This document shows positions 23,739 to 32,808 of a stretch of 35,309 bases of DNA, piece by piece. A program made the position numbers and the translations under genes. Every line of letters starts with the position of its first letter. The stretch's first letter is position 1. The notes beneath the pieces were generated by a model. The model was given only the letters and a program-made list of their open reading frames with translations, searched no databases and was not told the origin of the DNA. The DNA comes from Deltaproteobacteria bacterium UBA6601 (GTDB lineage: Bacteria > Myxococcota_A > UBA796 > UBA9615): assembly GCA_002433485.1 (NCBI GenBank), contig DJIF01000083.1, forward strand, positions 80,656 to 115,964, read 5' to 3'.

Positions 23739-25628
23739 ATGGAGCGTCTCAACCGATTGCTGACCTCCTCCCTGGTGGCCTTGAGCTTGCTGTTGGTGGC
23801 AGGTTGCGAGGAGCAGCCGCAGCAGCCCGCTGCGCTTCATCAAGCAGAGCCGGTGGTGCGCTTAAGCCCCGGCGTCGGCGGCTTGGGCATGACCCTCTCG
23901 CTTGAACTGAGGGGTACCAATACGCAGTGGGTAGAAGGTCAGGTGGGTATTGACCTGGGGTCTGACATCTTGGTTGCTGGAGTCACCGTAGCCGGTCCCA
24001 ACCATGCGACGGCTGATGTCCTGATCGAGCCGACCGCCGCCCTTGGCTATCGTGATGTGACCATCAGCTATACCGGCGGCAATGGTGAAGCTCTCGTAAC
24101 TGTGCTTGAGGGGAGTGACGGCTTCCTGGTTGAGCCCGGTGGGATCGCCATCGAGCCGAATCGGGCCCGGCTGGGGGAGACCCTGCAGGTCAGCATCAGC
24201 GGCTTCAATACGATCCTGCAAGATGGCAGCACCTGGGCCGATTTTGGCGACGGAATCTTTGTCAATTGGTTTGTGGTGCACAACCCCACCAGCGCCACTG
24301 CCAGCATTTCCATTGATCAGCGCGCCGATCCCGGTGACCACGACGTGGTCGTCTTCAATGGGCCGACCGGCTACACCCTTATGGATGGCTTCTTTGTGGA
24401 CCGCTCTTCGGTATGTATCGAGATCGATCCCCCCCATGGCAATCAAGGTGAGGTGCTGCCCTTCGTGGTGCAGGGCTGTGACACCCACTTCAGTTCTGCG
24501 GGCAACAAGGAAACTCTTATAGATCTGAGCTCCAGCATCTGCGTCAACGAGTACTGGCCCGACTGCCAGGATCAGGTAGAGCCTGGTGGAGTCGTGGATG
24601 TGCTGAGTGCGACTCAGGCGCAGGGCACTATGCGCATTTCCAATGGAGCTGCGCCGGGGCTCTACAATGTGCGCGCTTACACCGTGGAGCGCGAAGACTT
24701 CGATGAGAACGGCAGCCTTGACCCGGGAGAGTTCACCATCCTCGAGGAGGTCATCCTTCATGAGGGTTTTGAGGTCCGTGAAGTGCCCATCAATTGCATC
24801 GACAATCCTGGCGTCAGTTTTGGCTTCAGCGTCTCTCGCAACATCGACAACGACACCTGCGGGATCCAGGAGTCGGTGCGGGCCAGCGCGGTGTTCTTCA
24901 CGCCTCTGGATCCGCCTTGCGGAAGCCCGCCTATGGATCCGGTATTCCCTTTCGACATCAACTACATTCGCAATCCGCCCGCGGGCAGTCCCGACTGCCC
25001 CTCGCCGCGTACCTGTGACGCAGGGCCTTATGTTCACCTGGTCAGCGAGCAGAACACCATCACGCTTGCCCGCAACATCAATAGCTTTACTGGTGAGATC
25101 GCGTATGCGCCCAGCGCCCCGCTGAGCCTGGATGACTACAAGTTTGGTTTTGTCGACTATGACCTGGTCATTGAGGGCTCCGACGATCCCACCCAGATAC
25201 CTGCTTTTACCCAGCCGGATGCGCTATTTACGTTGCCTTCGGACTTTGAGTTGATCGATCCGCTGTTGTGTGAAAACTACACCCACAATCCTGACGTTGA
25301 CCTTGAGGTTCAGTGGACTCCTGCGCAGACCTACGATGTCGCCGGGTTGAGCATGTCCTATACGACCACCGACGACACCGGCCAGCCCTGGATGATTATC
25401 ACCATTCCCTGGGACGATGGCCTGCACCCCTGGGAGGCGAGCAACTTCGCGCCGCTCCCTGAAGGTGGCGGTTATTTCAGCATCGGTGCAGGAGTCGGCG
25501 AGCCTAAGTGGTTCTTTGACTTTGGTGATGGGGCTGTTGGGGTCGAGAATCAGGGTAGCTCCGGGCTCTCTTATCGCGGCTTTATGCAACTGCGTCGTCC
25601 GGATGAGGGCGCCGAGGGGAGCCCTTGA
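23739..25628 (+). CDS. Lipoprotein with IPT/TIG-like repeats, first gene of the five-gene operon
   Basis: A 629-residue lipoprotein (lipobox LLVAGC, Cys at 23). Residues about 40-330 contain three Ig-like IPT/TIG-type repeats, each opening with a Pro-Gly/Gly-Asn turn (RLSPGVGGLGMTLSLELRG; IEPNRARLGETLQVSISG; IDPPHGNQGEVLPFVVQG) and ending in a strand such as DVTISYTGGNG or DVVVFNGPTG. The third repeat holds paired cysteines. The rest is strand-rich with conserved-looking Cys (CGIQESV, CGSPPMDP, CPSPRTCDAGPY) and no enzyme motif. IPT domains are usually cell-surface binding modules. The last 4 bp overlap the next start (TTGA). This gene follows the only strong promoter of the run and so heads the operon. 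Confidence 0.9.
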   Translation: MERLNRLLTSSLVALSLLLVAGCEEQPQQPAALHQAEPVVRLSPGVGGLGMTLSLELRGTNTQWVEGQVGIDLGSDILVAGVTVAGPNHATADVLIEPTAALGYRDVTISYTGGNGEALVTVLEGSDGFLVEPGGIAIEPNRARLGETLQVSISGFNTILQDGSTWADFGDGIFVNWFVVHNPTSATASISIDQRADPGDHDVVVFNGPTGYTLMDGFFVDRSSVCIEIDPPHGNQGEVLPFVVQGCDTHFSSAGNKETLIDLSSSICVNEYWPDCQDQVEPGGVVDVLSATQAQGTMRISNGAAPGLYNVRAYTVEREDFDENGSLDPGEFTILEEVILHEGFEVREVPINCIDNPGVSFGFSVSRNIDNDTCGIQESVRASAVFFTPLDPPCGSPPMDPVFPFDINYIRNPPAGSPDCPSPRTCDAGPYVHLVSEQNTITLARNINSFTGEIAYAPSAPLSLDDYKFGFVDYDLVIEGSDDPTQIPAFTQPDALFTLPSDFELIDPLLCENYTHNPDVDLEVQWTPAQTYDVAGLSMSYTTTDDTGQPWMIITIPWDDGLHPWEASNFAPLPEGGGYFSIGAGVGEPKWFFDFGDGAVGVENQGSSGLSYRGFMQLRRPDEGAEGSP

Positions 25629-26509
25629 CCTTGTGCTGGCACCGTCTGGTGGTCTCGCTCCTGCTGCTTTCGCTGCTCGCCATTTGCGGTTGCGACCCTG
25701 ATGGCGGCTTGCGGCGGCTGCAGTTTGGCCGCACGGCGATCATTACGGGTGATTTTGACACTGTCGAGCAGCTCATTCAGGAGGTCTCGAACACCACCGC
25801 TGTGACCGCTGAGATTCAGCTTTTCGATGGCTATGTTGATGGTGCCCACTTTGATACTGAGGTCGGCTCTTCGACCACGCCTCCTGCCCAGCAGGTTGAG
25901 GACCTGCTGCGTGCGGAGACCACTTCAGGTCTAGATTTCTTCGATACAGCGTTTCTATCTTGCGGTATGCGGGGAGTCGCCGAGCGGGTCTACAACGGTG
26001 TGTCTGAGGACGATCATCTGGTGAACGATACGACGGTGGTCAGCAATGTCTTTGACGCTGTGGGCCACGGCCAGAAGCTGTACTTCTCCGATTGGACCTA
26101 TGATCTGCTTGAGGCTGCCTGGCCCGACAAGATTGACTGGCTGGGTGCAGATGACCAGTTGGATGCGGCCCAGCGTGGACTCGCGGGTCCGGTCAACGCG
26201 AGGGTGGTCGACCAGGCCCTGGCCGATTTTATGGAAATCGGTCTGGGTCAGCAGATCGACGTGCGTTTCAACCAGGGCGGCTGGGCGGTCATTGAGAGTG
26301 TCGCCGATGAAGTTGAGGTGTTGGTTGAGGCGGATATCTCCTTTGACCATCCCGAGACGGGCGAGCCCACTACTCAGACCAGCCCGCTGGTGGTGGCCTT
26401 TGACTCGGGCGCTGGCAGGGTTGTCTTTACCTCTTTCCACAACGAGGCTCAGATCAGTGATGATGCGCGGGCTGTACTGCGCTTTCAGCTAGGTCAGCTG
26501 AGTCAATAG
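25625..26509 (+). CDS. Lipoprotein with a GATase1/ThuA-like domain pattern
   Basis: A 294-residue lipoprotein; the signal peptide ends AICGC. Start TTG 25625 overlaps the previous stop as TTGA, with GAGGGGAG just upstream; no ATG is available in frame nearby. The mature protein begins with a strand and a Rossmann-like turn (TAIITGDFDTVEQLI), has FDTAFLSCGMRG where a nucleophile elbow might be, and a C-terminal VVAFDSGAGRVVFTSFHNEAQ, which is the usual final strand of glutamine-amidotransferase-like (ThuA-type) proteins. A catalytic triad is not clear, so it is probably non-enzymatic. Its place between the IPT and vWA genes indicates a joint surface role. Confidence 0.85.
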   Translation: MTLCWHRLVVSLLLLSLLAICGCDPDGGLRRLQFGRTAIITGDFDTVEQLIQEVSNTTAVTAEIQLFDGYVDGAHFDTEVGSSTTPPAQQVEDLLRAETTSGLDFFDTAFLSCGMRGVAERVYNGVSEDDHLVNDTTVVSNVFDAVGHGQKLYFSDWTYDLLEAAWPDKIDWLGADDQLDAAQRGLAGPVNARVVDQALADFMEIGLGQQIDVRFNQGGWAVIESVADEVEVLVEADISFDHPETGEPTTQTSPLVVAFDSGAGRVVFTSFHNEAQISDDARAVLRFQLGQLSQ

Positions 26510-26546
26510 TTACGCGCATACGCAGTAGCAGGAACGATTACAGCTC

Positions 26547-28307
26547 ATGAGGCCAAGCCGCTTCTCCTCCGCCCTGGTATTGCTCTCTTCGGCCTTTCTG
26601 GCAGTGGTCGGTGCGGGCCTGATGTTGGCCGCCTGCTCATCGGAGCCGCCCCTACGCAGGCGGACTCAGACCGACTCTTTTTATCAGGAGATCCGCCGCA
26701 CGGTAGACATCCTGCTGGTGGTCGATAACTCCTGCTCGATGATCGACGAGCAACAGAAGCTGGCGGCGAACTTCGATAACTTCATCAGTCAGTTCCTCGA
26801 TGCTGATGTGGACTATCAGATCGGGGTGGTGACGACGGATATGACCGACACCGAGCATCAGGGTCGGCTCGTGGGAGAAACCAAGATCATCACCTCTGCA
26901 ATGGACGTGGAGATTGCCAGGCAGACCTTTGTCGATAACGTCAAGGTCTGCGCGATGGGCTCGGGGTTCGAGCGAGGGCTTGCTGCTGCAGAGGCGGCGC
27001 TGGCGCCGGCCATGCTTGAGGGAGACAATGCCGGCTTCCTTCGGGATGAGGCGGCCCTGAGCATCGTTTTCGTTTCTGATGAGGATGATCTGAGCGCCCG
27101 ACCTGTAAATCAGTACTTACGCTTCTTTAAGGGGATCAAAGGTGACCGCGGCTACCGCGATGATGGTCTGGTGAACCTCTCTGCAGTGGTCGGAGATTTT
27201 CCTGACGGCTGTGAACAACCTTCTCCCGATCGCCCCAACTGTGCCGACGGTCTGGATGATGATGGCGACGGTCTGATTGACTGTGCTGATCCTGACTGTG
27301 CGTCATCGTGGTGGTGCAGTGTCGCGGCTGATCGGGAGCAGGACTGCAGCGACGGGGTCGATAACGATGGAGATGGACTCAGTGACTGCGCCGATGCGGA
27401 CTGCGGCGCCCTCAACAGTTGCCGGGAGTCAGAGTGCGACAATGGGCTCGACGATGACGGTGATGGGGCCAGCGATTGTGTCGACATGGACTGCCTGCTG
27501 GATCGCCCGGAGTTCTGTGGCGAGCTGAGCTGTAGTGACGGGGAGCTTGCTCATGTCGGTAACACGTTCCCCAATCTGCTTGCCGACTGCGCTGACCCAG
27601 GCTGCTTCGCCCATCCGGATCATGAGCAGGCTTGCTTTGACTCGCGTACGAGTCTGGACTACCGCGAGCGCTGCGAGCTGGCCGTGGTCATGGATCCCCT
27701 GAGCGGTTCACTGGTGGAGAGTGACGGCCTGGACATTGATGACCCTACTGCTCTGGATGGCGAACTGGCCGGCTGTGCTGACCCCGATTGCGCCAGCTTC
27801 TATCTGTGTTCGCCGAGCCTGGCGGTCGAGGAGTTCGATCAGTGCGGTGATTGTCAGGATAACGATGGTGATGGCTATGAGGATTGCGAGGACCGCGATT
27901 GCCTCGATTCACCCTATTGCGACAACCCCTATCCAATCGACCCAGGAACCCGCTACATCGATGTTGCGGTGCGTAGTGGTGGGATCGTCACTTCTATCTG
28001 CGCTGAAGAGTTCTCCGGACTGGTTCGAGAGCTGGGGCTCAACATCTCGGGATTGCGCTCCATCTTCTATCTCTCGGCCTGGCCCGTGACCGATACCCTT
28101 GAGGTCTATCTCAACGAGGAGAGTCCGGAGTCGCTGCAGACAGAGGGGTGGTACTACGAAGCTGAGAACAATCGCATCCTGTTTGAAGAGGACATGGTGC
28201 CTCCTTCGGGGACCACCGTGATTGTGACCTATACCCGTGCCAGTCAGATTCCCAGTGCCGCCGGGTCGGATGAGCAACAGAGTGCCGGTGAGGAGGGCGC
28301 ACAGTAA
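26547..28307 (+). CDS. vWA lipoprotein with Cys-rich DxDxDG repeats inserted in the fold
   Basis: A 586-residue lipoprotein (lipobox MLAAC, Cys at 30). A von Willebrand A domain starts at residue 54: VDILLVVDNSCSM carries the MIDAS DxSxS, IGVVTTDMTDTEH the second metal loop, LSIVFVSDEDD the third. At about residue 220, after VNLSAVVGDFPDGC, the fold is interrupted by about 245 residues and resumes near 469 with RYIDVAVRSGGIVTSICAEEF. The insert holds four full repeats of the type CxDGxDDDGDGLxDCxDPDC (for example LDDDGDGLIDCADPDC, VDNDGDGLSDCADADC, LDDDGDGASDCVDMDC, QDNDGDGYEDCEDRDC) plus two partial ones. These look like thrombospondin-type calcium sites. Role: metal-dependent adhesion or assembly at the cell surface. 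The stop overlaps the next start by 1 bp (TAATG). Confidence 0.94.
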   Translation: MRPSRFSSALVLLSSAFLAVVGAGLMLAACSSEPPLRRRTQTDSFYQEIRRTVDILLVVDNSCSMIDEQQKLAANFDNFISQFLDADVDYQIGVVTTDMTDTEHQGRLVGETKIITSAMDVEIARQTFVDNVKVCAMGSGFERGLAAAEAALAPAMLEGDNAGFLRDEAALSIVFVSDEDDLSARPVNQYLRFFKGIKGDRGYRDDGLVNLSAVVGDFPDGCEQPSPDRPNCADGLDDDGDGLIDCADPDCASSWWCSVAADREQDCSDGVDNDGDGLSDCADADCGALNSCRESECDNGLDDDGDGASDCVDMDCLLDRPEFCGELSCSDGELAHVGNTFPNLLADCADPGCFAHPDHEQACFDSRTSLDYRERCELAVVMDPLSGSLVESDGLDIDDPTALDGELAGCADPDCASFYLCSPSLAVEEFDQCGDCQDNDGDGYEDCEDRDCLDSPYCDNPYPIDPGTRYIDVAVRSGGIVTSICAEEFSGLVRELGLNISGLRSIFYLSAWPVTDTLEVYLNEESPESLQTEGWYYEAENNRILFEEDMVPPSGTTVIVTYTRASQIPSAAGSDEQQSAGEEGAQ

Positions 28308-28903
28308 TGCGTGCGGTCGCCCGTGTTGCAGCCCTGGCGCTGCTCGGTTTGTTGTTGCTGACCAGCTGTGAGGCTACCGAGTGTGAGACCTCCGCCAATT
28401 GCGAGAACGGTACCGTCTGTACCGAGTCGGGGCGTTGCGTTGAGGTGTCCTGCCACTCTTCGGTGGAGTGCCCGATTGAGACCTGGTGCAACAGTGATAG
28501 CGGCGCCTGTGAGCCCGGCTGCCTCAGCAGTCGCGACTGTCTGCCCACCAACATCTGTGACGAAGAGACGCGCCAGTGTGTTCTGCCGGGCTGCCGGAAC
28601 ACTGACCTCGACTGTGACCTCGGGCAGTTTTGCAACGCGCTGTCCGGGCAGTGCTACGACGCCGGTCGACCTGCGACCCAGGACACCTATTACTGCAAAT
28701 CCTGTGAGAGTCGGGCGGACTGCAACGGTGGAGTGGATGGCCCTAACTGGTGCCTGCGGATGGGAGGCAGCAGTCAGACCTATTGTGGGGTCGATTGCTC
28801 AGCTGGACAGCAGTGCCCGCGTGGCTACTCTTGCGGGCGAGTCCGAACCGTCGGTGACGTCACTGTGGCTTATCAGTGTGTGGCGCCGTGTTGGGAGTAC
28901 TAG
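28307..28903 (+). CDS. Cys-rich lipoprotein
   Basis: A 198-residue lipoprotein (lipobox LLTSC, Cys at 21). The mature part has about 27 cysteines in repeats of the form CxxxxxCxxGxxCxxxxxxC (CETSANCENGTVCTESGRC; CLSSRDCLPTNICDEETRQC; CDLGQFCNALSGQC), then a tail with SCESRADCNGGVDGPNWC and QCPRGYSCGRV. This is a Dickkopf/knottin-like disulfide pattern common in exported proteins of Myxococcota. No catalytic motif. ATG 28307 overlaps the vWA stop, indicating coupling, and the next gene starts 5 bp after its stop. Binding or structural role inferred. Confidence 0.92.
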   Translation: MRAVARVAALALLGLLLLTSCEATECETSANCENGTVCTESGRCVEVSCHSSVECPIETWCNSDSGACEPGCLSSRDCLPTNICDEETRQCVLPGCRNTDLDCDLGQFCNALSGQCYDAGRPATQDTYYCKSCESRADCNGGVDGPNWCLRMGGSSQTYCGVDCSAGQQCPRGYSCGRVRTVGDVTVAYQCVAPCWEY

Positions 28904-28908
28904 GGGGC

Positions 28909-31797
28909 ATGGTGGGGCGGAACTGGTGGCTGGGGATTGCAGCCTTTCTTATAGCTGCGACGGTCGGCTGTGCTCCTGCCGATGACGACGATGATTCGAC
29001 ACCGGAACCTGCTTGCGAGAACGACAGCGCCCCTGAGGTTTTGGTGCAGCCGGTGGAAGATGGCCAGCCTGTCGGCTTTGAGGTTCAGGTTGCCGCTCAG
29101 GTCTCGGATCCTGATGGCATTAGTACGGTAAGCCTCTACTATCGGACCGAAGGTGCGCAGGGCTTCGCCTTTACCTTCATGAGCAACGATGAGAGCGGCG
29201 CGGAGGATATTTATCTCGGCACCATCCCAGCCAGCGTGGTGCAGGATCCTGGCGTTGATTACTACGTTCGTGCCACTGATCGGGTGGTGCCCTGCACCGG
29301 CGAGACCCTGGCGCCTGAGGATGCGCCCGAGCTTCCTGCGCGCTTTGAGACTCGTCTTGATGTTGAGTTGCTGCCCTTCTACGCCGATTTTGAGTTCGAT
29401 GACGGCCTCTGTATTGACGCCAACCTCGAGGACCAGGGCTGGGCGGTCGCCTTTGAGAGCTTCCCGCAGGGCATTCACAACTGGCGAACTGACGATCGAA
29501 ACCCCCTTTCAGGGGCCTGCTCAGCCTCCCATTCAGAAGGGATCCCGGGGGGCTTCTGGGAGTGCCCCCCACCCGATGGTGAGGGCACCATCGTGCGCAA
29601 GAATTGGCTCATCAGCCCGCCTCTCGATTTCACCGCTAAACAGCAGATTGCGGTGCGCTGGTTTGAGCGCCACCTTGACTCTGGGATTTGCGCTGAGGCG
29701 CACCGGCTGTTTGTCTCGACCACTTTTCCCGACCCTGCCCTTGGCGAGTACACCCAAGTGGCTGAACTGGAACTCCCGCAGAGTGCCTGGCAGAGTTCCG
29801 CCTGGCACGATCTGAGCGAGTTCGCTGGCAACGAGAAGGTCTATGTTGCCCTCTACTATGAAGGAGGCTCGGCCGGACGCTGGCAGGTGGATGATTTCTA
29901 TGTTGGCGAGCCGCTGGCTGATCTTGAACTCTCGGAGGTAAGCGCCTTGCCTCAGGGGACCGTGCCAGGCAGCACTGGTGTCGAGATCGATGTGACTTTG
30001 GTGAATACCTCTGAGAATTACAGCGCGCCGCCACTTAGCGCGATTCTGACGACTGCTGACTCCCAACTCAGCATTGTCAGCTCCGAGGCAAGCTACGGGG
30101 AGATGGCCCCCGGAGCTACTGCTCAGGGCAGTGCGCCCTTTGTATTTGATGTCTCCGCTACTCATCCGGACCACAGCTATCTGGACTTTGCCGTACAACT
30201 CAGCGACGGCGAGGGGCATCAGTGGGCGGTTCCGGTGCGTTTGCTGATGGGGCAGGAGAGCATTGCGCGGGTTAGCTACAGCGCCAGTGAAGAGCTGCAC
30301 CTGGAGTTGGGGCACGGCCCTCCAGTTGCGCCGGACTTTTCAGTGGCCATTGAGAGCGCGGCGCCTGTGGATGGCAGTGCTCAGGCTCCCTGGGAGGTCA
30401 ATGTGACCGATGAGGCTCAGCTGCTGCCACCGGGACCGGGGCCCAGACGTTGGTTTCTCAGGGCCCGCAATGAGGGGGCTGTCTCCGCCGAATTGATCAG
30501 CTTTGAGCTGTTGGTAGGGGGAGTCGCTGCCGCAGCTGAGGGCCTGCCAGTCTCCCTTGCTGCCGGTGCTGAAGCCCTGTTGCTCTTGCCTCCTCCACCC
30601 GTGCTTGAGGTAGCCGCGTTCAGCGTCAGCCCTGATCCGGTTGCGCCGGGTGGCAGCCACAGCCTTGACGCTCTGGAATTGCGTAATGACGGGGCTGCAA
30701 CGGTGGGTCCGGTCTCTTGCGTGCTGGGTAGCTCTGATCCGGATGTCGTCTCCATTTCAACCACTCCGGTGAGCTTTGGCGGTACCGCTCTTGCTGGGGG
30801 GGCTAGCGCTGTAGCCGACTCCAGCTTCAGCCTTGAGATTGCTGCTTCGCATACCGATAACAGTCCCGTCGAGCTGGTTCTGCTGTGCAGTGATGGCGCA
30901 GACACTCTTCCCGTTTCCTTCGCTGTCGAGGTCCCCTATGCCCACCCTCGTCTTGAGGCGGTACGGTTGGATGATGACGCCGGGGGCGATGACGATGGGC
31001 TGGCTGAGCCTGGTGAGCTGGTCGAAGTCTTCCTCACTGCTCGGAATGAAGGCGCTTTCGATACCTCCGGGCCGCTCACCGCGCAGGTACAGGCTGCCTT
31101 GACCAGCGTCGCTCCGTTTACGCTTTCGGCTTCTGCCCCGCTTGAGTTTGGCACGGTGCCCCTTGAGGCAGGGGCCACAATGGAGTCGAGCAATTCCTTT
31201 CAGATCGCCGTTGATTCGTCTGCGCTGATGGGTGATGCGATGCTTTTCGATGTTGTTTGGACGGCTGGTACAGATACCTGGACGGAGCAATTGCTCATCG
31301 ATGTAACGGGTCTGCCCTGGTTGCCCTGCCCAGCGCTTGAAGATCCGCAAGGTGATGTGGTCGGTGGTGGCGAGTTTGACATCCGCTCCTGCTCCTACCG
31401 GAGTGATGGGACGATGCTTGAGGTGCAGGTTGAATCCTGGGTTCCATATACTGCCGCGACCCTGTTCCTCGATGTGTTTTTCTATGAGGTACCAGGCTTG
31501 TTCTCGGTGGAGACCGTGGGTGGGGTGCCGGACTTTGAGGACGGCTGTGTCTTCGGCGACGACTTGGTGGAGTCTGTTCCCATTGCTGTGGATCTTAGTG
31601 ACAGTCCGACTGCGACGGTGCGGGTGGCCCTTACCGACATGAATATCCTTGGCAATAACACGCAGGTGGCCTTTGGCGCCGGTTCTTGTCCGGGGGTGTA
31701 TTTCTGTGACACATACCCGGCACAGGTGTTGAGCTTTGATCTTGAGCAGGGCAGCTACAATTGCGATGGCTCCGGTTTTATCCCGCTGAACTGGTGA
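28909..31797 (+). CDS. Large lipoprotein with Ig/CARDB-like and jelly-roll domains, last gene of the operon
   Basis: A 962-residue lipoprotein (lipobox ATVGC, Cys at 21). Residues 25-30 are DDDDDS, the Asp linker seen elsewhere here. Residues about 35-165 are Fn3-like (ISTVSLYYRTEGAQGF, DYYVRATD). Residues about 170-345 look like a MAM/cleaved-adhesin jelly roll (GWAVAFESFPQG, NWLISPPLDFTAKQQIAVRW, YVALYYEGGSAGRWQVDDFY). Residues 350-780 contain several CARDB-like Ig repeats of the kind ending VTLVNTSENYSAPPL and FLTARNEGAFDTSGPL, with a second acidic loop (DDDAGGDDDGL). The C-terminus is a further beta domain (DPQGDVVGGGEFDIRSCSY). No enzyme motif; a surface structural or adhesive role is inferred. 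ATG 28909, with GGGGG just upstream, is chosen over the in-frame codon at 28876. Confidence 0.9.
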   Translation: MVGRNWWLGIAAFLIAATVGCAPADDDDDSTPEPACENDSAPEVLVQPVEDGQPVGFEVQVAAQVSDPDGISTVSLYYRTEGAQGFAFTFMSNDESGAEDIYLGTIPASVVQDPGVDYYVRATDRVVPCTGETLAPEDAPELPARFETRLDVELLPFYADFEFDDGLCIDANLEDQGWAVAFESFPQGIHNWRTDDRNPLSGACSASHSEGIPGGFWECPPPDGEGTIVRKNWLISPPLDFTAKQQIAVRWFERHLDSGICAEAHRLFVSTTFPDPALGEYTQVAELELPQSAWQSSAWHDLSEFAGNEKVYVALYYEGGSAGRWQVDDFYVGEPLADLELSEVSALPQGTVPGSTGVEIDVTLVNTSENYSAPPLSAILTTADSQLSIVSSEASYGEMAPGATAQGSAPFVFDVSATHPDHSYLDFAVQLSDGEGHQWAVPVRLLMGQESIARVSYSASEELHLELGHGPPVAPDFSVAIESAAPVDGSAQAPWEVNVTDEAQLLPPGPGPRRWFLRARNEGAVSAELISFELLVGGVAAAAEGLPVSLAAGAEALLLLPPPPVLEVAAFSVSPDPVAPGGSHSLDALELRNDGAATVGPVSCVLGSSDPDVVSISTTPVSFGGTALAGGASAVADSSFSLEIAASHTDNSPVELVLLCSDGADTLPVSFAVEVPYAHPRLEAVRLDDDAGGDDDGLAEPGELVEVFLTARNEGAFDTSGPLTAQVQAALTSVAPFTLSASAPLEFGTVPLEAGATMESSNSFQIAVDSSALMGDAMLFDVVWTAGTDTWTEQLLIDVTGLPWLPCPALEDPQGDVVGGGEFDIRSCSYRSDGTMLEVQVESWVPYTAATLFLDVFFYEVPGLFSVETVGGVPDFEDGCVFGDDLVESVPIAVDLSDSPTATVRVALTDMNILGNNTQVAFGAGSCPGVYFCDTYPAQVLSFDLEQGSYNCDGSGFIPLNW

Positions 31798-31799
31798 GC

Positions 31800-31817
31800 T
31801 GCGCGGCGCGACGCGCA
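31800..31817. other. GC-rich hairpin after the lipoprotein operon
   Basis: TGCGCG and CGCGCA flank a 6-nt loop, 3 bp after the stop of the large lipoprotein gene. There is no T-run, so it is at most a weak terminator. TTGACT at 31818-31823 follows directly and could be a -35 for the next operon, but no -10 stands at the right distance. Confidence 0.3.
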
Positions 31818-31916
31818 TTGACTTCGCCTTAGGACATTCCTTCGATAAGATGGCAGATGTGCCCCCTTGCGCTGGGGGGCAGATTTGAAGCTGCAGCGCG
31901 GATGCGGAGTGCCCAT

Positions 31917-32792
31917 ATGTCGACCAGGGAGGTCGTTCCCTACAGCCCTTCCTCTGTTGAGGATGAGGTCACCAGGAAGGTAGGCGACATGGCTGCGAAG
32001 ACAATGTTGACGGATGGCTACCACATGTCGCTATCCATTAGTTCTCAACTGTGGTCCGATCTGCTCGGCGAGGCGCTGCCGATCCAGGTTGGCAATGGCG
32101 ATTTTGATCTCATCGAGCACAGTCGCCGCTTGCTGCACGCCGCAGAGGATCAGGTCAAGGGTCTGCTTGAAGGAGCTACTGGGGGGCTCGAAGAACCTGC
32201 ATTGTTGCGCAACCCCCGGGTGCGCGGAGTTGCGAGCGGATTGCGGCGCATCGCGCGCCGGGGCCGGCGGGGTACCAGCCGTCGACTGCGCGAGACCGTT
32301 AAGGTGCAGGGGCGCTGGAGAGCCCGGGTGTCCCGTCAGGGCAGTCGCTTCAGCTATCACGATGGTGGGGTCACTCTGGATGCGCGTGCAGTACTTGAGC
32401 TTGAGGGTCGCGCGCTGTTGTTTGGCGAGCAGTTTGAGATTCCGTTCACCATCAGTCGGCACCTGGATGGGACTGCTTCAGTCAATGAGGTGGCCTACAA
32501 TCGCAATGTGAAGCGTCTTGAGGGGCGTCTCGGCGATGTCTCATTGAGCCTGGGTGACTCCCTTCCGCTGCGCCTGCTCAAAGTATTGGGCGACCGGCTG
32601 CTCGAGCAGCAGGTGGCGCGGCTTAATCCATTGCCGCTTATCCCAGGCTCCAGCCTTGAGCAGATGGTCAGCCCTGGCCAGGGTCCGCTGCGCTTCTCGG
32701 CGGGTATTGATGACCTGCACCTGGGCATTAATGAAAATGACCTGACCCTCTCCATTCGCTTTGCCTTTAAGGGGGATGGCGTCGCGGCTTGA
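31917..32792 (+). CDS. Protein of unknown function upstream of guanine deaminase
   Basis: A 291-residue protein I do not recognise. After a variable head, residues 30-70 (TDGYHMSLSISSQLWSDLLG, LPIQVGNGDFDLIEHSRRLL) look like the start of a lipid-binding-type beta/alpha barrel. A basic patch follows (GLRRIARRGRRGTSRRLRET), then strands in the second half (RVSRQGSRFSYHDGGVTLDA, RALLFGEQFEIPFTISRHL) ending LHLGINENDLTLSIRFAFKG. No signal peptide, lipobox or enzyme motif is seen. Start 31917 has GGAG 7 nt upstream; ATG 31857, 31902 and 31989 are alternatives. Its stop is 16 bp from the guaD start, so co-transcription is likely, though a role in purine metabolism is not indicated by sequence. Confidence 0.8.
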   Translation: MSTREVVPYSPSSVEDEVTRKVGDMAAKTMLTDGYHMSLSISSQLWSDLLGEALPIQVGNGDFDLIEHSRRLLHAAEDQVKGLLEGATGGLEEPALLRNPRVRGVASGLRRIARRGRRGTSRRLRETVKVQGRWRARVSRQGSRFSYHDGGVTLDARAVLELEGRALLFGEQFEIPFTISRHLDGTASVNEVAYNRNVKRLEGRLGDVSLSLGDSLPLRLLKVLGDRLLEQQVARLNPLPLIPGSSLEQMVSPGQGPLRFSAGIDDLHLGINENDLTLSIRFAFKGDGVAA

Positions 32793-32808
32793 AGCATAGA
32801 GATCCGAG

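Noticed and set aside
23862..25037. 391-residue open frame on the minus strand
   Set aside because: Antisense to the IPT-like lipoprotein gene, low-complexity composition, no start signal; a shadow frame.
30757..31818. 353-residue open frame on the minus strand
   Set aside because: Antisense to the large lipoprotein gene, whose signal peptide and domains make the plus-strand reading secure.
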